Below are positions 60,126 through 64,000 of a stretch of DNA of 64,000 nucleotides, in pieces. Below the pieces are notes generated by a model, which saw nothing but the letters and a program-made list of their open reading frames with translations, did not search any database and was not told the origin of the DNA. Source of the stretch: Peptoniphilus grossensis ph5. Its GTDB lineage: Bacteria > Bacillota > Clostridia > Tissierellales > Peptoniphilaceae. Numbering within the stretch: position 1 is the stretch's first letter; each line of letters starts with the position of its first letter. The translations under genes and the position numbers were made by a program. The stretch lies in the NCBI RefSeq assembly GCF_000311825.1, contig NZ_HE978570.1, positions 58,938-122,937 on the forward strand, written 5' to 3'.

Positions 60126-61505
60126 CTATTTGACAAATCCTTTTCTTTTAACCCAACCATCTATATTTTTTTGAGGTGCTCTCTCGAGAGAAAGCTGACC
60201 CTTCAAAACATCTTTAGTAATTGTGGAACCAGCAGCAATATATGCATTTTCTTCCACTACAATTGGCGCAACTAAATTTGAATTAGAACCTATAAAGGCA
60301 TTGTCGCCAACTTTTGCCCTGAACTTTTCTCTTCCATTGTAGTTTACAAAGACAACTCCGCAGCCAATATTTACGCCACTTCCCACATCGGCATCGCCAA
60401 TATAGGCAAGGTGACTCATCTTGGTGCCATTGCCCACACTTGAATTTTTAACTTCAACGAAGTTTCCAATTTTACAATTTTCCCCAACTTTGGAATTAGG
60501 TCTAAGGTGGGCGTAAGGTCCAACAGTAGTTCCCCTTCCAATAGAAGAATCTTCGATTTCAGAGCTTCTTATAATAACATCTTCGCCAATTACAGAATTT
60601 TTAATTGTAGAAGAATAAATTTCTGCCCCTTCCTTTATGACAGAATTTCTGTCAATGCGAGTGCCAGGATAAATCATTACATCTCTGTCAATTTCCGCAC
60701 CCCATTCAATGTAGGTGGACTTTGGATCAACTATGCCAACGCCCCTTAACATATATTCCTTGTTAATTTTTTCTTGCAAAATTTCTGCTGCAATTGAAAG
60801 CTCATATCTTGAATTGACGCCAAGAATTTCTCTAGTATCTCTTAGCTTAAAAGAATCAACTTTTTTGCCAGCTTCTACTAAAATTCCAAGAGCATCAGTG
60901 ATATACATTTCATTTGCCGCATTGTCTGTGTCAATTTTTGAAAGGGCAAACTTTAGTGAAGAGCCTCTAAAGGCAAAGATTCCTGAATTGATTTCACGAA
61001 TTAACTTTTGCTTTTCGCTTGCGTCCTTTTCTTCAACAATAGCAACGACATTTGCCTTTTCGTCACGAACAATTCTTCCATAATTAGTAGGATCCTTCAT
61101 GTCGGCAGATAAAACTGTGACATCATTATTTCTCTCTTCGTGGAATTTCAAAAAGCAAGAAATAGTTGAATTAGAAATTATGGGAGTATCGCCATTTAAA
61201 ATAATAACTGTATCGTCATCTTCTATCTTATCAAGAGCATTTAAAACAGCGTATCCCGTACCGTAAGGCACATCCTCGCCAATGGGCTGCTCAATAAATT
61301 CTACGCCTTTATCATCTTTGAAGGCATGACACACTTTTTCCTTGTTGTGTCCAACAACTACAAGATTCTTTTCAATTTGCGAATGCTTGCAAGAATTTAG
61401 GACATAAAAAAGCATGGGTCTTCCAAGAATTTCATGAAGTACCTTTGGTTTTTTGGACTTCATTCTCGTTCCCTCTCCTGCTGCCAGGATAACTGAAACT
61501 TTCAT
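60126..61505 (-). CDS. glmU: Bifunctional GlmU (GlcN-1-P acetyltransferase / GlcNAc-1-P uridyltransferase)
   Basis: 459 aa. N-terminal nucleotidyltransferase LAAGEGTRMKSKKPKVLHEI and NGDTPIIS; C-terminal left-handed beta-helix with many hexapeptides (IGDADVGSGVNIGCG, GSNSNLVAPI). Makes UDP-GlcNAc. ATG with SD GAGGTG; first gene of glmU-prs-pth-mfd-prsA. Confidence 0.96.
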   Translation of the reverse strand: MKVSVILAAGEGTRMKSKKPKVLHEILGRPMLFYVLNSCKHSQIEKNLVVVGHNKEKVCHAFKDDKGVEFIEQPIGEDVPYGTGYAVLNALDKIEDDDTVIILNGDTPIISNSTISCFLKFHEERNNDVTVLSADMKDPTNYGRIVRDEKANVVAIVEEKDASEKQKLIREINSGIFAFRGSSLKFALSKIDTDNAANEMYITDALGILVEAGKKVDSFKLRDTREILGVNSRYELSIAAEILQEKINKEYMLRGVGIVDPKSTYIEWGAEIDRDVMIYPGTRIDRNSVIKEGAEIYSSTIKNSVIGEDVIIRSSEIEDSSIGRGTTVGPYAHLRPNSKVGENCKIGNFVEVKNSSVGNGTKMSHLAYIGDADVGSGVNIGCGVVFVNYNGREKFRAKVGDNAFIGSNSNLVAPIVVEENAYIAAGSTITKDVLKGQLSLERAPQKNIDGWVKRKGFVK

Positions 61506-61533
61506 AAAACACCTCTTTTTATTTACTTATTAC

Positions 61534-61563
61534 ATTATAACTAAGTTGTCCCCTTATATTCAA
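61534..61563 (-). promoter_or_regulatory. Promoter of the glmU operon
   Basis: TTGAAT, 18 bp, TATAAT on the minus strand. Confidence 0.65.
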
Positions 61564-61728
61564 GAAAATTTCAGAATTAAATAAAAAGAAAAGAAAAATT
61601 ATTAAAAGCTTCACTTTTAAAACCAATAAAAAATTTTTTATTTAAAGCCTCGCGGTTTTTGATTGAAAAATGTGTAAGAATTTTTCCTTATAAAATTTTT
61701 TCTAAAGCTCTGCTTTAATTGTTTTTAA

Positions 61729-61910
61729 GGAGGGGGTAAAGGGGGCGGCAATGCCCCCTCCACCCCCTCCTATAACCTCCCCCACACCCCCCGTGCCCTG
61801 GCAGGGACCTCGACCCACGGCTACGCAAAAAGTTCTACGGCTAAAATTTTGAACTCGTTCGCTTCGCTCTCTCAAACAGCAAAATTTTTTAACGCCTTCG
61901 AACTTTTTGC
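61729..61910 (-). repeat. Two-module palindromic repeat, copy 1
   Basis: Module A (61825-61910): 11-bp outer arms GCAAAAAGTTC/GAACTTTTTGC with inner AAAATTTTG/CAAAATTTT and a CTGTTTGAG...CGAGTT core on the minus strand. Module B (61729-61770): nested G-rich palindrome, outer arms GGAGGGGGT/ACCCCCTCC, inner GGGGGC/GCCCCC. The linker (minus strand) holds GTGGGTCGA and GGAGGTT, also found in copy 2. Much richer in G+C than the surroundings. An 87-codon frame here (61702-61965) is not a convincing gene. The rest of 61506-61728 and 61911-62098 is AT-rich DNA in which I see no gene. Confidence 0.8.
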
Positions 61911-62098
61911 TTACTGCCTGATGACTTCTACGGCATATTGGCAAAGGCGACTGTCTGACAACCATAACAACAAGCTGAGCATTGTTGCCAAGTTAATAAT
62001 TTTCCACAAAACTTTTATCTGATGCACTCTTTTAATTAATTTTTATATAAAATACCTTTAGCTACAACAGTAGACTAATGGGGGTGCATAAAATAAGC

Positions 62099-62255
62099 AA
62101 AAAAATCGGTTATGCGTTAAAAATTTTCAACTGTTTGAGCTCGAAGAGCGAGTTTTGAAAATTTAGCATGACCGATTTTTTTGGACTTCCAGTGCGTGGG
62201 TTGAAAGGGGAGGTTTGGAGGGGCAAGGGGCATTAAGACGCCCCTACGCCCCTCC
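62099..62255 (+). repeat. Two-module palindromic repeat, copy 2 (inverted relative to copy 1)
   Basis: Module A (62099-62182): AAAAATCGGT/ACCGATTTTT arms, then ATGC/GCAT and AAATTTTCAA/TTGAAAATTT, around CTGTTTGAG...GCGAGTT. Module B (62217-62255): GGAGGGGC/GCCCCTCC outside AGGGGC/GCCCCT. The linker has GTGGGTTGA and GGAGGTT as in copy 1. Module order and core orientation show that the copies point in opposite directions, about 190 bp apart. It ends just 25 bp before the cysK promoter. Confidence 0.8.
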
Positions 62256-62279
62256 AATAATTAAAATTTTTCTTTTATC

Positions 62280-62308
62280 TTGACAAATAAATTTTAAAAT
62301 AGTATAGT
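62280..62308 (+). promoter_or_regulatory. Promoter of the cys leader and cysK-cysE
   Basis: TTGACA, 17 bp, TATAGT; transcript expected to start near 62315, about 20 bases before the leader ORF. Confidence 0.85.
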
Positions 62309-62334
62309 TGACCCATATTGATGAGGCGATAATA

Positions 62335-62406
62335 ATGAAAAACTTTAATAACTTTAAAAATTTCACAAGCCAAGCATTCTGTTGTTGTTCTATAAAAATT
62401 TTATAG
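62335..62406 (+). CDS. Putative cysteine leader peptide (23 aa, three consecutive Cys codons)
   Basis: ATG at 62335 with GAGG 8 bases upstream, then 23 codons to TAG at 62406. Codons 16-18 (62380-62388) are TGT TGT TGT, giving AFCCCSIKIL at the C-terminus. Three adjacent codons for one of the rarest amino acids, in a tiny ORF between a consensus promoter and a terminator ahead of cysteine biosynthesis genes, is the classic leader-peptide arrangement. Analogous cysteine-run leaders are known ahead of sulfur genes in actinobacteria. Stalling at the Cys codons when Cys-tRNA is low would be the sensor; the alternative RNA fold was not identified. Confidence 0.75.
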   Translation: MKNFNNFKNFTSQAFCCCSIKIL

Positions 62407-62458
62407 GACTTATTTGAATGTGAATCAATATTTTAAAATTTTTAAGCAAGAAGATTTT

Positions 62459-62491
62459 GAGAGTATATGAATTCATATACTCTCTTTTTTT
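62459..62491 (+). terminator. Attenuator-type terminator before cysK
   Basis: Perfect palindrome with 13-base arms (5' arm GAGAGTATATGAA at 62459-62471, 3' arm TTCATATACTCTC at 62472-62484), then seven T. It lies between the leader ORF and the cysK ribosome site, so cysK needs readthrough or antitermination. A weak all-A/T stem (62393-62403 with 62434-62444) can form upstream. Confidence 0.88.
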
Positions 62492-62513
62492 ATTTAATTT
62501 TAAGGAGGACAAA

Positions 62514-63404
62514 ATGACAAAATTATTAGAAACAATTGGCCAATCAAAACTCGTTCAACTAGAAAACATTGGCGACGGAAATATTTTTGTAAAGGTGGAA
62601 AAATCTAATCCAGCAGGCTCAATTAAGGATAGGGCTGCACTTTACATGATAAAGGGCGCCATAGAAGACGGCTCTCTCAAAGAGGGCATGGAAATTGTTG
62701 AACCAACTAGCGGCAACACTGGCATAGGCATTGCCATGATTGGTCGCGCTCTTGGCTACAAGGTAAATATAGTCATGCCTTCTTCCATGTCCCTTGAGAG
62801 AAGAAATTTAATCGCATCCTTTGGTGCAAATTTAATTTTAACTGGCGAAGGCGGAATGCAAGAAGCTGTTGACAAGGCAAAGGAACTTGTTGCCACAGGA
62901 AATTATTTTATGCCAAACCAATTTGAAAATAAATACAACGCCCTTGCTCACGAAGAAACTACTGGTCCAGAAATTTATAGGGACCTAAAGGACCTTTCAG
63001 GTTTCATAGCAGGTATTGGAACTGGTGGAACAGTAACTGGCATTGGAAGATATTTGAAGTCACAAAATAAAAATATTATAGTTTGGGGACTTGAACCTGA
63101 TGAATCTCCACTTATTACAAGGGGCAAGGCTGGCGGCCACAAAATCCAAGGCATTGGTGCAAACTTTATTCCGGGAGTTTTGGACCAAAAAGTTCTCGAT
63201 AAAACTATAACAGTAAAATCAAATGAGGCAATTGAAATGGCAAGAAGACTTTCTCGCCAAGAGGGACTTTCAGTGGGAATATCAGCAGGTGCAAATGTCC
63301 TTGGCGCATTAAAGATGCAAAAAGAAATTGGCGGCAAGATTGTAACAGTTGCGCCTGACACTGCAGAAAGGTATATGTCTACAGACTTATTTAAAAATGA
63401 CTAA
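62514..63404 (+). CDS. cysK: Cysteine synthase (O-acetylserine sulfhydrylase)
   Basis: 296 aa. K38 in NPAGSIKDRAA binds PLP; PTSGNTGIG, GTGGTVTGIGRYLK and GISAGANV complete the fold-type II signature. Makes cysteine from O-acetylserine and sulfide. ATG at 62514 behind AAGGAGG; the in-frame start at 62457 lies within the terminator and is rejected. cysE starts 8 bp before its stop (ATGACTAA). Confidence 0.95.
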   Translation: MTKLLETIGQSKLVQLENIGDGNIFVKVEKSNPAGSIKDRAALYMIKGAIEDGSLKEGMEIVEPTSGNTGIGIAMIGRALGYKVNIVMPSSMSLERRNLIASFGANLILTGEGGMQEAVDKAKELVATGNYFMPNQFENKYNALAHEETTGPEIYRDLKDLSGFIAGIGTGGTVTGIGRYLKSQNKNIIVWGLEPDESPLITRGKAGGHKIQGIGANFIPGVLDQKVLDKTITVKSNEAIEMARRLSRQEGLSVGISAGANVLGALKMQKEIGGKIVTVAPDTAERYMSTDLFKND

Positions 63405-63949
63405 TTGTTTTAAAGAATTAAAATCCTATGGGAAATTTATTTTAAGAGAAGATCCCGCTTGCAAAAGCTTATTTGAAGCCATATTTATGTATCCCATTGT
63501 GTCAGCCATGATCCGCCACAGAATTGCCCACTACTTTTATGAAAAAGACCATACCACTCTTGCCCGATGGATTTCCCAAAGGTCTCGCAAAAAAAACTGG
63601 AATTGAAATTCATCCTGGTGCAAAAATTGGCAAAAATCTCTTTATCGACCACGGCATGGCTGTGGTCATAGGAGAGACTGCAGAAATTGGTGACAACTGC
63701 CACATGTATCACAACATAACTCTTGGTGGTACGGGAAATGAAAAGGAAAAGAAGAGGCACCCAACAGTGGGCAACAATGTAATAATTGGAACAGGTGCCA
63801 CTGTCCTTGGTCCAGTAAAAATTGGTGACGGTGCGAAAATTGGCGCAGGTGCTCTTGTCCTCACAGACATCCCTGCAAACTCTACTGCCGTTGGAATGCC
63901 AGCTGAAGTTGTAAAATTTCATGACCCCAGCGAAAATAAATACCACTAA
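63397..63949 (+). pseudogene. cysE: Serine acetyltransferase CysE, frameshifted at an A8 run
   Basis: The 5' frame (63397 on) codes for the N-terminal region through [26 protein letters not shown], then stops at 63606. The +1 frame continues with [29 protein letters not shown] and the hexapeptide repeats to a TAA at 63949. The switch lies in eight A at 63589-63596; with seven A the frame is exact. The rest is typical CysE ([27 protein letters not shown]). It could be a true mutation, slippage-tolerant expression or a sequencing error. Product would make O-acetylserine for CysK. Beyond the stop (63950-64000) nothing is seen. Confidence 0.85.
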
Positions 63950-64000
63950 TTTATTTTAAAGGAAGAATTTCATAGGTAAAAATTATTCACAATCAAAAAA

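Noticed and set aside
61702..61965. 87-aa minus-strand ORF as a protein-coding gene
   Set aside because: It lies within palindromic repeat copy 1, has no ribosome site, and its composition follows the repeat. Treated as non-coding.
62335..62491. Classical terminator/antiterminator pair in the cys leader
   Set aside because: I looked for an upstream partner of the 5' terminator arm GAGAGTATATGAA and found only 5-bp matches, so no antiterminator is annotated.
62457..62513. Extended start of cysK at 62457
   Set aside because: It would translate the terminator; the ATG at 62514 has a perfect ribosome site.

Overview
The window is AT-rich, gene-dense DNA from a low-GC Gram-positive anaerobe. The Bacillota signs are SUF genes of the sufCBDSU type, whiA next to an HPr gene, dnaE-pfkA-pyk, glmU-prs-pth-mfd-prsA, T-box and TPP leaders, AGGAGG ribosome sites and several TTG/GTG starts. 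The gene content would suit the Peptoniphilaceae (Peptoniphilus/Finegoldia/Anaerococcus relatives), but that placement is inference. Most genes lie on the minus strand. I saw no rRNA, tRNA, CRISPR array, prophage or transposase gene.

Layout. 1-5.6 kb: Fe-S cluster assembly operon sufCBDSU, then an IscR-like Rrf2 regulator and the start of a second cysteine desulfurase. 5.6-9.4 kb: ychF, a frameshifted HAD phosphatase, rbgA, rnhB and a UPF0102 gene. 9.5-14.7 kb: a VanZ-like/secreted protein pair, an ABC exporter whose ATPase looks degenerate, and a sigma/anti-sigma pair. 14.7-19.1 kb: a TrpXYZ-type amino-acid ABC transporter with two paralogous binding lipoproteins, each behind its own T-box; the readable specifiers are UAC (Tyr) and UUC (Phe). 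19.1-23.4 kb: two paralogous secreted proteins, then hflX-yigZ-nadE and two tiny membrane proteins. 23.5-31.4 kb: a class A PBP with an intact glycosyltransferase and an eroded transpeptidase site, a small very basic protein, a macro-domain protein, NhaC, and a HEPN/nuclease-like gene broken by one stop codon. 31.5-36.1 kb: 5-oxoprolinase operon (pxpA, an Nramp-like transporter, pxpB, pxpC, ycsI-like). 36.2-39.2 kb: thiamine-precursor ABC transporter under a TPP riboswitch. 39.2-46.2 kb: nitroreductase, ABC exporter, murJ, a Lys/Glu repeat membrane protein, HD and CmpB-like genes. 46.2-61.5 kb: pyk, pfkA, dnaE, ptsH, whiA, prsA, mfd, pth, prs, glmU. 61.5-64 kb: a roughly 1 kb intergenic region with two inverted copies of a two-module palindromic repeat, then cysK-cysE.

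The strongest candidate for something undescribed is the cysK-cysE leader. A consensus promoter drives a 23-codon ORF with three consecutive cysteine codons (62335-62406), followed by a perfect 13-bp-arm terminator (62459-62491) in front of cysK. This has the architecture of cysteine-responsive leader-peptide attenuation. The serine acetyltransferase gene next in line is frameshifted at a run of eight A.

Three genes carry single lesions (7442-8267, 29705-30607, 63397-63949). These may be real decay, switchable repeats or assembly errors; the sequence alone cannot decide.
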